Part shown: positions 1 to 8,628 of the stretch, in pieces | Layout: every line of letters starts with the position of its first letter | Position numbering within the stretch: position 1 is the first letter of the stretch | Source of the DNA: Chromatiales bacterium | Lineage (GTDB): Bacteria > Pseudomonadota > Gammaproteobacteria > Chromatiales > Chromatiaceae | Reading direction: 5' to 3' | DNA: 64,000 nucleotides | NCBI GenBank assembly: GCA_028278145.1 | Contig: JANQEV010000077.1 | Coordinates: 43,101-107,100 of the forward strand | Notes under the pieces: generated by a model | What the model was told of the DNA's origin: nothing | Seen by the model: the letters and a program-made list of their open reading frames with translations, nothing else | Database searches by the model: none | Made by a program: the position numbers and the translations under genes

Positions 1-44
1 TACCCATAAGCAGAGTTACGAACACTGATTTTGAGAGCAGATTT

Positions 45-668
45 TTATAACCGTCGATATAACCAATTCGGAATCCAGTTCCGTCTACGGTTATAGGCAA
101 CACCGATGATATTAGGCTGGGAACGCTTTATCTCTCGCAATGCAGCCTTTGCAGCCGCCCAACGGGTACTACCAGGCCTGGCAACTAATACAAGACCATC
201 CGCCAAAGTCGCTAACAACAATGCAAATGCACTTGAAAAAACTGAACCTGCATCGATCAAGACATAATCATATTTTGCTTTTATCTCATCAGTTACTTTA
301 GAGAACAAAAGAGGATTAAGCAGATTGGCAGTATCTTCCCCGGAAGAGCCACCCGTCATAATATGCAGATTTGTTATGTTTGTAGGTTGACATGCCTCTG
401 ATACCTCACAGCCCCCACAAAGAGCATCTGTAAGCCCCAGCCCCAAATCCATATTAAAACTCTTATGCAGCGATGGATCATCGATTGAACCATCAACCAG
501 CAACACCTTGGAGCCATCATCTTCTGCTATTTCAACTGCAAGATTCTTTACCATTGTAGAGCATCCCTCACCACCAGAAACACCCACAAAACAGATGCAG
601 CGTAGATCTGTTTCCTGGTCGGAAGAAAAGATTGCAAGTTTTAATCTTCCAACTTCGTCTCTATTCAT
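45..668 (-). CDS. Degenerate CpsD/CapB-like (BY-kinase fold) ATPase of the EPS locus
   Basis: A 207-residue P-loop ATPase-fold protein of the CpsD/CapB/Wzc-kinase-domain type. Its start overlaps the stop of the GumC/Wzz gene as ATGA, so the two are translationally coupled. This is the usual layout of a split polysaccharide co-polymerase and cytoplasmic kinase. The Walker A segment is GVSGGEGCST (residues 29-38), with Cys where the family has an invariant Lys. The Walker A' region reads LLVDGSIDDP instead of the usual DADLRRP pattern, and Walker B reads LIDAGS instead of IDTPP. The C-terminal tail has few tyrosines. I infer a pseudokinase or structural partner of Wzz. An ATG on the same strand at position 7 could begin the next gene, but too little of it is visible to call. 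Confidence 0.8.
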   Translation of the reverse strand: MNRDEVGRLKLAIFSSDQETDLRCICFVGVSGGEGCSTMVKNLAVEIAEDDGSKVLLVDGSIDDPSLHKSFNMDLGLGLTDALCGGCEVSEACQPTNITNLHIMTGGSSGEDTANLLNPLLFSKVTDEIKAKYDYVLIDAGSVFSSAFALLLATLADGLVLVARPGSTRWAAAKAALREIKRSQPNIIGVAYNRRRNWIPNWLYRRL

Positions 669-2179
669 GACCTGGGTGACTCCGTCAGTGCACCAAGGAA
701 CTTAACCTCAAGATAATGTGCTACATCTTCTGCAGTATTCAGGGTTCCATCATACCAGCCTAGAGAAAATGCCACGGCAACAGAGAAAAGCAGGCATAGA
801 ATGCTACCAATAATAATAATCAATACCTTCCTAGGTTTTACCGGTTTTTCGCTCACCACAACTGGATGAACGATACGCACATTAGAAATTCGTTCCTTAT
901 CAAGTACTTTATCAATGCGGGCAGCCTCAAACTCTTTGCGATAGAGCGCAAGATTTTCCTCACCTATCTTAAGGTCGCGCTCCATTTTCCTGACCTCTAC
1001 CGCATTGCCAGTAATAACACCCAGTTCGCTCTGATACTTCTGTAGCTGTTTCTCCAGAAGAACCTTCCTGGTCAGTAGAATATCCAGATCTTCCTGAAAT
1101 ATATCAATTTTGCGTTGCGTCTGTGCAGTATCTTCGGTTCTCATATCCTTTTTGACCGTACTAATCTCCTTCTCCAGCGAGCTAATCACTTCACTCTTTT
1201 TATCGTATTTAATTTCCCTCTTCCGCTTTTCAAGCTTGAGATCCAGCAGGCGTTGCTGATATTTAGCTATTACCACGTTCAGGTTGATTGGAGCTTCAAC
1301 ATCAGTTTTTTTGCGATGATGTTTTACCCTGCTTTTGATTCCTGCAATTGCGTTTCTGACTTCAGCGATATCCACCTCTGCCTTTCGCAACTGTGACTGG
1401 ATATCCACTATCTTTCGACTAAGTTCCTTTGTTAGAAGTGGATAAGCAAACACTTTGTTCTTTAGCTTATACTCATAAAGTGCGCGCTCGCTTTCATTCA
1501 CCCTATTCTCGAAATGAGTTATCTGATTAGAGAAAAACTGGTCTCCATAGAAGGCATTGTGTACCTTTGTATGCGCTTCCATATAGATATCCAGCATTGT
1601 CGATAAAATTTTCTTTGCAGTCTCCCGCTCCTTCCAGAGTAGGCTGATATCTATGACGTCACTATTAAATGAAGTCTCCACATCCAGGCTCTTTTGCAGT
1701 TTTTGTACCGCCTGCTCATTTTCAGTCAGCGGCTTTGAAAGATTAAAAAGATACAGGACCTCCTTCACACCCCCAATAATATCCTTTATCCCACTAATAG
1801 CTGTCTGCTTAAATTGACCCCATATAGTCTTGGCAGGGATAACTGGCGGGAAGAATGTCTCTACACCAAGTCGTTCTACCACACTCTCGGCAACAAAACG
1901 GCTGGTTAAGATATCAGCCTCAGCTGTTACGTCCTGCTGACGAACCCCAGTGCTAACAACCTGTTGATGGGAAGTTTGCCTCGTAATGGCAGAGATATTG
2001 ACATTTTCCCGCCCTAACTTTACGAGCAAACGGGTATTGGCCTCATAAGAGTATGGCCAAAAACTGGTTACTCCATACAGGGCTGTAAGTGAAATGATCA
2101 GCATCAACCACATCACACCACGACGGCGATAAAGCGCAGTCAGAACATCACGAAAAGATTTAGAATCAGGTCTAGGCAT
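665..2179 (-). CDS. Wzz/GumC-family polysaccharide co-polymerase (chain-length determinant)
   Basis: A 504-residue inner-membrane protein with one membrane segment near residues 24-42 and a second near 450-475. A long periplasmic region lies between them, with extended heptad-rich coiled coil at about residues 215-420. This is the architecture of GumC/Wzz co-polymerases, which set chain length in Wzx/Wzy polysaccharide export. Unlike Wzc it lacks a fused kinase; the kinase-like domain is the next gene, overlapping by 4 bp. It is transcribed away from the plus-strand sugar-nucleotide genes at 2461, with a 281-bp divergent gap between them. Confidence 0.88.
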   Translation of the reverse strand: MPRPDSKSFRDVLTALYRRRGVMWLMLIISLTALYGVTSFWPYSYEANTRLLVKLGRENVNISAITRQTSHQQVVSTGVRQQDVTAEADILTSRFVAESVVERLGVETFFPPVIPAKTIWGQFKQTAISGIKDIIGGVKEVLYLFNLSKPLTENEQAVQKLQKSLDVETSFNSDVIDISLLWKERETAKKILSTMLDIYMEAHTKVHNAFYGDQFFSNQITHFENRVNESERALYEYKLKNKVFAYPLLTKELSRKIVDIQSQLRKAEVDIAEVRNAIAGIKSRVKHHRKKTDVEAPINLNVVIAKYQQRLLDLKLEKRKREIKYDKKSEVISSLEKEISTVKKDMRTEDTAQTQRKIDIFQEDLDILLTRKVLLEKQLQKYQSELGVITGNAVEVRKMERDLKIGEENLALYRKEFEAARIDKVLDKERISNVRIVHPVVVSEKPVKPRKVLIIIIGSILCLLFSVAVAFSLGWYDGTLNTAEDVAHYLEVKFLGALTESPRS

Positions 2180-2460
2180 AGTTATCTGTTAACGCCTAAA
2201 AGTACTTATGACAAGGAATCCGCATAATTAACATGCAGTTATCAAAATTATGATGTACAAGCGCAAAATAGTAACTCCCTCACTCTCCAGCAGTTCAACC
2301 AGACAACGTCATCAATGGTTCTTCAAACACCATCAGGGAAAGTGGCTAATTGCACAATCTAATGATCGTAATATAATAACAACATAGATTCAGTTCAACC
2401 AATAACAATTAACCGACCTATATAGTTAGGTATCAGGTATAATATTGGAATATAAAAAAA
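2180..2460. promoter_or_regulatory. Divergent promoter region between wzz-like and nucleotidyltransferase genes
   Basis: An AT-rich divergent gap. For the plus strand a sigma70-like promoter is visible: TTGCAC at 2350-2355, a 16-bp spacer, then TATAAT at 2372-2377, leaving a leader of roughly 75 nt before the ATG at 2461. A second TATAAT at 2438-2443 has only a weak -35. No strong Shine-Dalgarno precedes the ATG. The matching promoter for the minus-strand wzz-like gene was not pinned down. Assignments are by eye. Confidence 0.45.
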
Positions 2461-3432
2461 ATGGAAGCCTCGGATATTACCGGTGTCATACTTGCTGCAG
2501 GCAAAGGTACAAGAATGCGGCAACTTGGCATGGGCTGCCCAAAACCACTACTCCAGATCTGTAACAAACCTCTAATCTATCGCCAAATTGAACAACTGAA
2601 GGCATTGGGTATTACTAATGTCTTTGTGGTCATCGGCCATTTAGGTCATCAAATAGTGACTTATCTAAGTGCCAATCCAGTGCCAGGTGTCAATATCACC
2701 TTTAAAGAACAGGAACAGATGTTGGGGATTGCCCATGCTATTGGCCATCTGGAAGAGTGTATGGATAGCCCTTTTCTTTTGCTATTAGGGGATATCGTAT
2801 TTCATTCCAATCAGCTCTCTATGATGCTTCAGCCATTTTTTAAAGGCGAAGCTGGCGCTGTGCTGGCTGTCAAAGAAGAGAGTGATGTTGATGCCATCAG
2901 AAAGAACTTTAGTATAGTTACGGATGAGGCAGGATTTGCAAAACGCGTAATGGAAAAACCGCGAATTGTAACTAATAATCTGAAAGGGTGTGGTCTCTAT
3001 CTTTTCGACCTGACGATTTTTGATGCCGTTCGCAAAACACCCAGGACAGCTGCTCGGGATGAGTATGAGATTACTGACTCCATCCAGATACTTATTGACC
3101 TTGGAGTTAAGGTAAAGGTTTCCCCAGTTATCATCTGGGATATCAATCTAACTTACACATGCGATTTACTCACATGTAATCTCTATTGGAAACAACTCCA
3201 TTCGCCGAATGAAACCAACCTTATCGGCAGTCAATGCCGTATTCATCAGGACGCCAAACTCCATAATGTAGTCATCGGTGATGGTGTCAAGATAATTCAT
3301 CCAATTCAAATAAGTGACTCTCTTATTCTGTCAGGATCAACAATCTTGACTGACGAGGATCTTCAACAGGTTGTCGTTACACCCAATCACATAACACAAT
3401 GCAAAGTAGATCACATAGCTCACAAAGGATGA
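2461..3432 (+). CDS. Sugar-phosphate nucleotidyltransferase
   Basis: A 323-residue NTP-transferase family protein. The N-terminus has the nucleotide-binding signature LAAGKGTRM (about residues 11-19) followed by the PKPL motif, then the LLGD metal-binding strand near residue 110. The C-terminal 80 residues resemble the start of a left-handed beta-helix of the GlmU/RmlA-long type, so a bifunctional or oligomerising tail is possible. It should activate a sugar-1-phosphate as an NDP-sugar for the polysaccharide. It begins a three-gene plus-strand island, with the epimerase gene starting 4 bp after its stop. The exact sugar and nucleotide cannot be read from sequence alone. Confidence 0.85.
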   Translation: MEASDITGVILAAGKGTRMRQLGMGCPKPLLQICNKPLIYRQIEQLKALGITNVFVVIGHLGHQIVTYLSANPVPGVNITFKEQEQMLGIAHAIGHLEECMDSPFLLLLGDIVFHSNQLSMMLQPFFKGEAGAVLAVKEESDVDAIRKNFSIVTDEAGFAKRVMEKPRIVTNNLKGCGLYLFDLTIFDAVRKTPRTAARDEYEITDSIQILIDLGVKVKVSPVIIWDINLTYTCDLLTCNLYWKQLHSPNETNLIGSQCRIHQDAKLHNVVIGDGVKIIHPIQISDSLILSGSTILTDEDLQQVVVTPNHITQCKVDHIAHKG

Positions 3433-3436
3433 CCTG

Positions 3437-4390
3437 ATGAGCCAACAGCTATACAAACGCGCCTTGGTAACAGGTGGTGCCGGCTTCATCGGCTCTCATT
3501 TGGCAAAAGCACTCATTGAAGAGGGATTGGAGGTTGTCATTCTGGACAACCTGTCAGTAGGAAAAATAGAAAACGTACCTGAAGGAGCACAATTTATTGA
3601 AGGTGATCTGCTTGATAACAAGTCTCTTAGGAAAGCAATATCAAATGTAGATATCGTCTTCCATAACGCCGCCAAAGTTAGTATACGCGCATCATTGGAA
3701 ACCTTTGCAGATGATGCCAACAACAACATAATGGGGACTCTCAATCTTTTGAAGATTTGTAATGAGGCAAGCATACGCAAACTTGTTTCCGCCTCATCAA
3801 TGGCTGTCTACCCTGACTCACCAATAGCCAAATCGATTTCAGAGGACTCTGAAGCTGCACCACTGACACCCTATGGCATAAGTAAACTGGCGGGCGAAAA
3901 CTACTGCTTACAACTTGGCAGAATGATGGGATTTGATGTGACAATTTTACGTTATTTCAACACCTATGGGATAGGCCAAGCATTTACGCCCTATGTTGGA
4001 GTAGTAACTATTTTTATTAACCGGTTATTGGCGGGCAAATCTCCTAAAATCTTTGGTGATGGAAAACAAATAAGAGATTTTGTCTCAGTCGAGGATATCG
4101 TGCAGGCGAATATCAAAGCAATGCAGTATAGCCATGGATGGGAGGTATTTAATGTTGGTTCAGGCCGAGGGACCTCTGTGTATGAAATTGCTCAAATTTT
4201 GATAAGAGAGCTTGCACCTGAGATACAAGCAGAATTTGCTGCAGAACACCCTGGTGAGGTAAAAAACTCTGTTGCAGATATCTCTAAAATCTCCCAGTTC
4301 CTTCACTATCAACCAAAAGGAGTTTTGGAGCATGATTTACGTGAAATAGCGACGTACTATAGAAGTATCAGCCAGAGAAAGTCGGGGTAG
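3437..4390 (+). CDS. NAD-dependent epimerase/dehydratase (extended SDR, UDP-glucose 4-epimerase-like)
   Basis: A 317-residue extended short-chain dehydrogenase/reductase. It has the Rossmann dinucleotide motif TGGAGFIGS near residues 12-20, an acidic DN after the second beta strand, SS preceding the catalytic region, and the YGISK (YxxxK) catalytic motif near residue 147. The family interconverts nucleotide sugars, for example 4-epimerisation of UDP-hexoses. It sits between two nucleotidyltransferase genes with gaps of 4 and 2 bp, so it is co-transcribed and acts on an NDP-sugar of the polysaccharide locus. Substrate is not determinable here. Confidence 0.87.
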   Translation: MSQQLYKRALVTGGAGFIGSHLAKALIEEGLEVVILDNLSVGKIENVPEGAQFIEGDLLDNKSLRKAISNVDIVFHNAAKVSIRASLETFADDANNNIMGTLNLLKICNEASIRKLVSASSMAVYPDSPIAKSISEDSEAAPLTPYGISKLAGENYCLQLGRMMGFDVTILRYFNTYGIGQAFTPYVGVVTIFINRLLAGKSPKIFGDGKQIRDFVSVEDIVQANIKAMQYSHGWEVFNVGSGRGTSVYEIAQILIRELAPEIQAEFAAEHPGEVKNSVADISKISQFLHYQPKGVLEHDLREIATYYRSISQRKSG

Positions 4391-4392
4391 TT

Positions 4393-5187
4393 ATGAAAAC
4401 AAAGGATGTACCTGTCGTAATCTTATGTGGCGGATTGGGAACACGGCTCCGAGAAGAGACTCAAATTCGCCCAAAACCAATGGTTGAAATTGGCCATGCC
4501 CCAATCCTCTGGCACATCATAAAGAGTTATTCTCATTATGGGTTCAGGCGTTTTATCCTTTGCCTTGGATACAAGGGTAAGGTCATAAAAGATTTTTTTC
4601 TTAACTATGAAACCTGGGGGGAAGACATCACTATAAATCTAAATCCTGATGGAACAGTAACACATAAAAAAAACACTTCCAGGAGAGAACCATGGGAGAT
4701 AACACTGGCAGAAACAGGTGCTGAAACCATGACTGGAGGACGGATTGCCAGAATTAAAGATTATATTGATACAAACACGTTCATGGTGGCCTATGGTGAC
4801 AGTGTTGCCAACATCAACTTCGAGCAAGAATTAGCCTTCCATCAGAACCATGGTAAACATGCAACATTAGCTATTATGAACCCCCGCTCGCGCTTCGGTG
4901 TTGTCGACTGTAATGATGAGGGTATAGTTCAACAGTTCAGAGAGAAGCCTATGCTTGAAAATTGGGTTAATGGCGGCTTTTATGTCTTCAACAAAGAGGT
5001 CTTTGACTACCTGGATCCAGACTGCATACTGGAAGTAACCCCTTTGGAGCAACTTAGCGCAGAGAGACAGTTGGTAGGCTTTCGTCATAAGGGGTGCTGG
5101 GAAGCGATGGATACCTATCGTGACTACTTGGCACTAAACCAACTCTGGGAAAAAAAACAGGCGGGATGGAAAGTTTGGGACGACTAG
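4393..5187 (+). CDS. rfbF: Glucose-1-phosphate cytidylyltransferase-like protein (RfbF family)
   Basis: A 264-residue nucleotidyltransferase of the RfbF type. Visible are LCGGLGTRLREET near the N-terminus, RPKPMVEIG, the LCLGYKG segment, and VAYGDSVAN around residue 135. RfbF makes CDP-glucose from CTP and glucose-1-phosphate, the first step to CDP-dideoxyhexoses or related CDP-sugars. A CDP-glucose 4,6-dehydratase-like gene lies at 6107-7135, supporting a CDP-sugar branch. The gene ends in TAG, and its last bases CTAG (5184-5187) also hold the stop of the opposing glycosyltransferase gene. No terminator fits between them. Confidence 0.85.
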   Translation: MKTKDVPVVILCGGLGTRLREETQIRPKPMVEIGHAPILWHIIKSYSHYGFRRFILCLGYKGKVIKDFFLNYETWGEDITINLNPDGTVTHKKNTSRREPWEITLAETGAETMTGGRIARIKDYIDTNTFMVAYGDSVANINFEQELAFHQNHGKHATLAIMNPRSRFGVVDCNDEGIVQQFREKPMLENWVNGGFYVFNKEVFDYLDPDCILEVTPLEQLSAERQLVGFRHKGCWEAMDTYRDYLALNQLWEKKQAGWKVWDD

Positions 5188-6077
5188 GATCTCTGAAACC
5201 ACAAATACTCCCGTATCGCCAGGGCACATGCCCTGCCATAGAGACCCGCCCAGACCAGTATGCGCCTCGGATCAAGACTCCTATATTTCTTATATAGGCA
5301 ATAGAAGCGAAAACTTCCCTTCGCAAAGTCGAGATGATGCCTGCGCCAGACCGAGGGTGGCCGACGCCCACTTCCAAACCCTTCATAATGGACAATTCTA
5401 GATTGCGGATGGAGAAACATCTTCCAGCCATGTTCATGTAATCCAAGAGAAAGTACCGGCTCATTCCAATAGTAAAGATCCTCATCGAGCGCGCCGGCAT
5501 CTAAAAATGCCTGTCTCCTGTATAACCCACCGGCATGAGAGATCCAGTCCACTTCAAATGGTTCACCTGCTTCCAATGCATCTGCACAGATGTACTCCCG
5601 ATACCAGCGATTTGATGGCAACAGACGGGAAAGAAGTGACAAACGGCCAAACAGGGCATTTGCTGGCTCAGGGAAGAGTCGTCCGGAGTATTGCTCGCTC
5701 CCATCCGGGTAAAACAAGCGTGCTCCTACACCACCGGCAACTGGCGTCTCGTCCATAAACTCAACTAACAGATCAACAGCCTCTGCCTTGACTTGCGTAT
5801 CATTATTTAGAAGCAGTACATAACGTCCATTTGCCTCTCGAACTGCCTTATTGTTTGAACCGCAATATCCAAGGTCCTGCTGATTATAAACCCCGCGAAC
5901 TTCAGGATAGTCGGATTTGACCATCTCTACACTACCATCCGTAGATGCATTATCTGTCACAATAATTTCATAACTGCACCGGCAAGGTCGTCCTTCTCCT
6001 TGCAGGCTATCCAGACAGTCCTGAAGAAAGCTGCGACCATTCCGATTAGCAATTATGATAGAAACATCGGGTTCCAT
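5184..6077 (-). CDS. Family 2 glycosyltransferase (rhamnosyltransferase/WbbL-like)
   Basis: A 297-residue GT-A fold glycosyltransferase. Residues 4-110 carry the nucleotide-sugar site: SIIIANRNG, TDNASTDGSVE, then LLLNNDT, which occupies the DXD position. The acceptor-side segment reads EVDWISHAGGLYRR, as in WbbL-type rhamnosyltransferases. Where those usually have an acidic YYEDxD-like motif this protein has YYWNEPVL, so the usual ED pair is altered. It should act at the inner membrane on undecaprenyl-linked sugar. The stop is shared in CTAG with the convergent RfbF gene, and the dehydratase gene lies 29 bp upstream on the same strand. Confidence 0.85.
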   Translation of the reverse strand: MEPDVSIIIANRNGRSFLQDCLDSLQGEGRPCRCSYEIIVTDNASTDGSVEMVKSDYPEVRGVYNQQDLGYCGSNNKAVREANGRYVLLLNNDTQVKAEAVDLLVEFMDETPVAGGVGARLFYPDGSEQYSGRLFPEPANALFGRLSLLSRLLPSNRWYREYICADALEAGEPFEVDWISHAGGLYRRQAFLDAGALDEDLYYWNEPVLSLGLHEHGWKMFLHPQSRIVHYEGFGSGRRPPSVWRRHHLDFAKGSFRFYCLYKKYRSLDPRRILVWAGLYGRACALAIREYLWFQRS

Positions 6078-6106
6078 GAAAGACTCGACTTTGATAGCTT
6101 TATTTA

Positions 6107-7135
6107 TTAAAGATCTTTTAACCCTGCCGGTGTTTTATCATCATCAAGGAATTCCCGATACCACTGAATGGTCTCATCCAATGCACTCTCCATACTCCAG
6201 CTCTCGCTCCAGCCCAACATCTCTCTTATCTTCTGACTATCAAGATACTGAGCTTGTATTTCGCCTCCGGCCTGGTCAAGTATCTTCGGCTCAAAAGGCA
6301 CATCCATTTTCCTACTAATCAACTCAGCCACTTCCATGACCGATTTTGGTGCCTCCATCGAGACATTAAAGGCATTACCCCATATTTCCTTCTTATCCAT
6401 ACCGTAGGCAATTGCCAGGTAGCCATCCACAACATCCTGCACATAGATGTAATCCCTCAACATAGTGCCATCACTACGGATATTCAGCTGTTCTCCGTAA
6501 TAACCGGCACGGATTGCCCCGGGAATAAGTCTGTTCCAGTTTAGATCCCCGGGGCCGTAGATATTTCCACAACGAGAGATACAGACCGGCAGCTTGAAAT
6601 GGTGATGGTAGGACTGGCAGATCAAATCCGTACAGGATTTAGAAACATCGTAAGGTGTTCGGCCTTCAAGTCGATGTGTCTCCTTATAGGGTAAATCGTC
6701 TGATTCACCATATGCCTTATCGCTTGATGCAACAACAGTTGCACGTACTCCAGGAGTCAGTCGTATAGCCTCAAGAAGATTCCAGGTTCCGCGAATATTA
6801 GAGTCAAAGGTAGATAGAGGAGAGTTATTGGCAATAGGTACAATAGTTTGTGCCGCCAGGTGAAACACGGTGTCAATCTCATATTCATTTACAAGGCGCA
6901 GCATCAACTCAAAATCCAGCAGATCACCGTGCACTACGGAGATTTGCTGCCCCTTGGGATTACGCCACAGATTGGAATGTGGAATCCCATCTCGTACCAG
7001 CCCGACTACCTCGGCACCAAGCTCCATGAGACGAACTGCCAGAACCGAACCCAAAATCCCTGTACAACCAGTCACCAGAACATTTCTTCTAGCCCAATAA
7101 TTACTGGATAAATACGCTTTCTCTCTCATGTTCAA
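6107..7135 (-). CDS. NAD-dependent sugar-nucleotide dehydratase, CDP-glucose 4,6-dehydratase-like
   Basis: A 342-residue extended SDR. It has the motif TGCTGILGS near residue 20, then a VASSDKAYGE segment typical of the CDP-glucose/GDP-mannose dehydratase group, and a YDVSK catalytic motif. CDP-glucose 4,6-dehydratase (RfbG) makes CDP-4-keto-6-deoxyglucose, and an RfbF-like enzyme is encoded at 4393-5187 on the other strand. Together they suggest a CDP-6-deoxysugar component. RfbG itself is an inference; a generic NDP-hexose 4,6-dehydratase is the alternative. The divergent gap to 7294 contains a perfect 18-bp palindrome. Confidence 0.8.
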   Translation of the reverse strand: MNMREKAYLSSNYWARRNVLVTGCTGILGSVLAVRLMELGAEVVGLVRDGIPHSNLWRNPKGQQISVVHGDLLDFELMLRLVNEYEIDTVFHLAAQTIVPIANNSPLSTFDSNIRGTWNLLEAIRLTPGVRATVVASSDKAYGESDDLPYKETHRLEGRTPYDVSKSCTDLICQSYHHHFKLPVCISRCGNIYGPGDLNWNRLIPGAIRAGYYGEQLNIRSDGTMLRDYIYVQDVVDGYLAIAYGMDKKEIWGNAFNVSMEAPKSVMEVAELISRKMDVPFEPKILDQAGGEIQAQYLDSQKIREMLGWSESWSMESALDETIQWYREFLDDDKTPAGLKDL

Positions 7136-7213
7136 TTCTAAACTCCGTATTCAGACACCCTACCAGAAGCGACATAAAAACTATCTAATTGATAGCATTT
7201 CAGTATATTGATA

Positions 7214-7231
7214 AGTTATATTAATATAACT
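7214..7231. promoter_or_regulatory. 18-bp perfect palindrome in a divergent promoter gap
   Basis: AGTTATATT followed directly by its reverse complement AATATAACT, at 7214-7231. It lies in the 158-bp gap between the minus-strand dehydratase (start 7135) and the plus-strand cupin (start 7294). The position and dyad symmetry suit a dimeric regulator's operator. With no recognisable consensus, the assignment is inference. The short loopless dyad is not a terminator. Confidence 0.4.
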
Positions 7232-7293
7232 AATGCAGGCTATCTACTTACTTACGTAGGCCACAGTCTTAATATTAAGAGCATCAGATATAG

Positions 7294-7746
7294 ATGGATT
7301 TCAATCTCCCCGATCGTGTAGGTTTTCGCCGTTTAAAGCTACTGGAAGATAAACGTGGTAGTTTAATAAAAATCTTAATGCATCAACATCTCCCCACTGA
7401 AAAAACTGAATTTGGTGAAATCTATCTGACCCACGCAAACCCTGATGGGATTCGTGGCAGCCATTATCACAAAATGACCACAGAGTGGTTTTGCGTGATC
7501 CATGGCAGTTTTATCATGCAACTGCAGGATCTTTACCAGAGCGAGAGCAAGATATATACAAACCGTGTTTACGCCGAGCGACCAGTTATTATCACTGTAC
7601 CTCCTGGCATTGCTCATGCTTTTATAAATCCGGGCCCTGGACATGCAACACTGTTAGCTTATGCTGACCGCCCCTATAATCCTGAGGATACTGATACCTA
7701 TTCATGGCAACCGCCAGCTGATATGCAAGCATCAGAGACAATCTAG
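7294..7746 (+). CDS. RmlC-like cupin, sugar 3,4-ketoisomerase (FdtA/WxcM-like) or related epimerase
   Basis: A 150-residue single-domain cupin. It has the GSHYHK metal-/substrate-binding-type histidines near residue 59, the second cupin motif VPPGIAHAF near 108-116, and an aromatic-rich core. Small cupins of this type in polysaccharide loci are FdtA/WxcM 3,4-ketoisomerases or RmlC-like 3,5-epimerases acting on dTDP- or CDP-4-keto-sugars. It follows the divergent dehydratase and is 24 bp upstream of a methyltransferase on the same strand. I would not choose between isomerase and epimerase from sequence alone. Confidence 0.75.
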   Translation: MDFNLPDRVGFRRLKLLEDKRGSLIKILMHQHLPTEKTEFGEIYLTHANPDGIRGSHYHKMTTEWFCVIHGSFIMQLQDLYQSESKIYTNRVYAERPVIITVPPGIAHAFINPGPGHATLLAYADRPYNPEDTDTYSWQPPADMQASETI

Positions 7747-7770
7747 TATTTAACTGAGGTTCTTGATTTC

Positions 7771-8598
7771 ATGTCCCATTCAATACGACGCCAAGTGGTT
7801 GACATTCTGAATCAGCTCAATCTTATTCAGGTTGTTAATGAATTACGCGGCGCCTCTTCCATTCTTAAGCCTCAAACACTGTCAGGCAACATAAGACACC
7901 GACTTGTTGGTGCTGAAGATCAACTTCCAATACCCCCAACGCGATTAATCTACAAAGTGTCAAATATCTATGATGTAGATACATTTCTCAGGTTGGGAGC
8001 ACTAGGCTATCAAACGGTCATACAAACACTACAACGCAACAGGATTACACCTGACATGCTCCAGACCATACTCGATTTTGGTTGCGGCTGCGGGCGCGTC
8101 ACCCGTCATTTCAAACAATTACCCATGATCAAGGTTTATGGCTCAGACTATAATCACCAAGCCATTCAGTGGTGCAGGAAAAACCTGGATTTTGCCAAAT
8201 TCAGCACCAATCAACTTGAACCACCACTATCATATGAAGACTCAAGCATGGACCTGGTATGGGCTTTCTCGGTCTTTACTCACTTAAGTAAGGAGCTTCA
8301 TTATGCCTGGCTGGAGGAGATCCTCCGGATACTAAAACCCGGTGGGTATTTGATGTTCTCTGCACATGGCGATTCCTATCGCCCACAGCTTTCAAATAGT
8401 GAACAGGCGATGTTCGATAATGACCAGCTTGTAATCCGCTTACAAAACCTGTCTGGCAAGAATTTATGTAATGCTTTTTATACTGAGAATTTTGTTCGCA
8501 ATCATCTTACACGCGGCTTCTCTGTTGTGGACTTCATTCCAGAGGGAGCATTGGGAAATCCAACTCAGGATATATATCTACTACGCGCTGAAAAATAG
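7771..8598 (+). CDS. SAM-dependent class I methyltransferase
   Basis: A 275-residue protein with a class I methyltransferase core: LDFGCGCGRVTRHF (motif I, about residues 107-120), the acidic YGSDYN after strand 2, and LVWAFSVFTHL then LKPGGYLMFS as motifs II/III. The N-terminal 90 residues are not recognisable. In this locus it most likely methylates a sugar of the repeat unit or a nucleotide-sugar intermediate, which is inference from location. It ends the second plus-strand island and faces the convergent epimerase gene, 30 bp away. Confidence 0.8.
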   Translation: MSHSIRRQVVDILNQLNLIQVVNELRGASSILKPQTLSGNIRHRLVGAEDQLPIPPTRLIYKVSNIYDVDTFLRLGALGYQTVIQTLQRNRITPDMLQTILDFGCGCGRVTRHFKQLPMIKVYGSDYNHQAIQWCRKNLDFAKFSTNQLEPPLSYEDSSMDLVWAFSVFTHLSKELHYAWLEEILRILKPGGYLMFSAHGDSYRPQLSNSEQAMFDNDQLVIRLQNLSGKNLCNAFYTENFVRNHLTRGFSVVDFIPEGALGNPTQDIYLLRAEK

Positions 8599-8628
8599 AA
8601 AACCTGCCCAGATTCTTACACATCGAGA

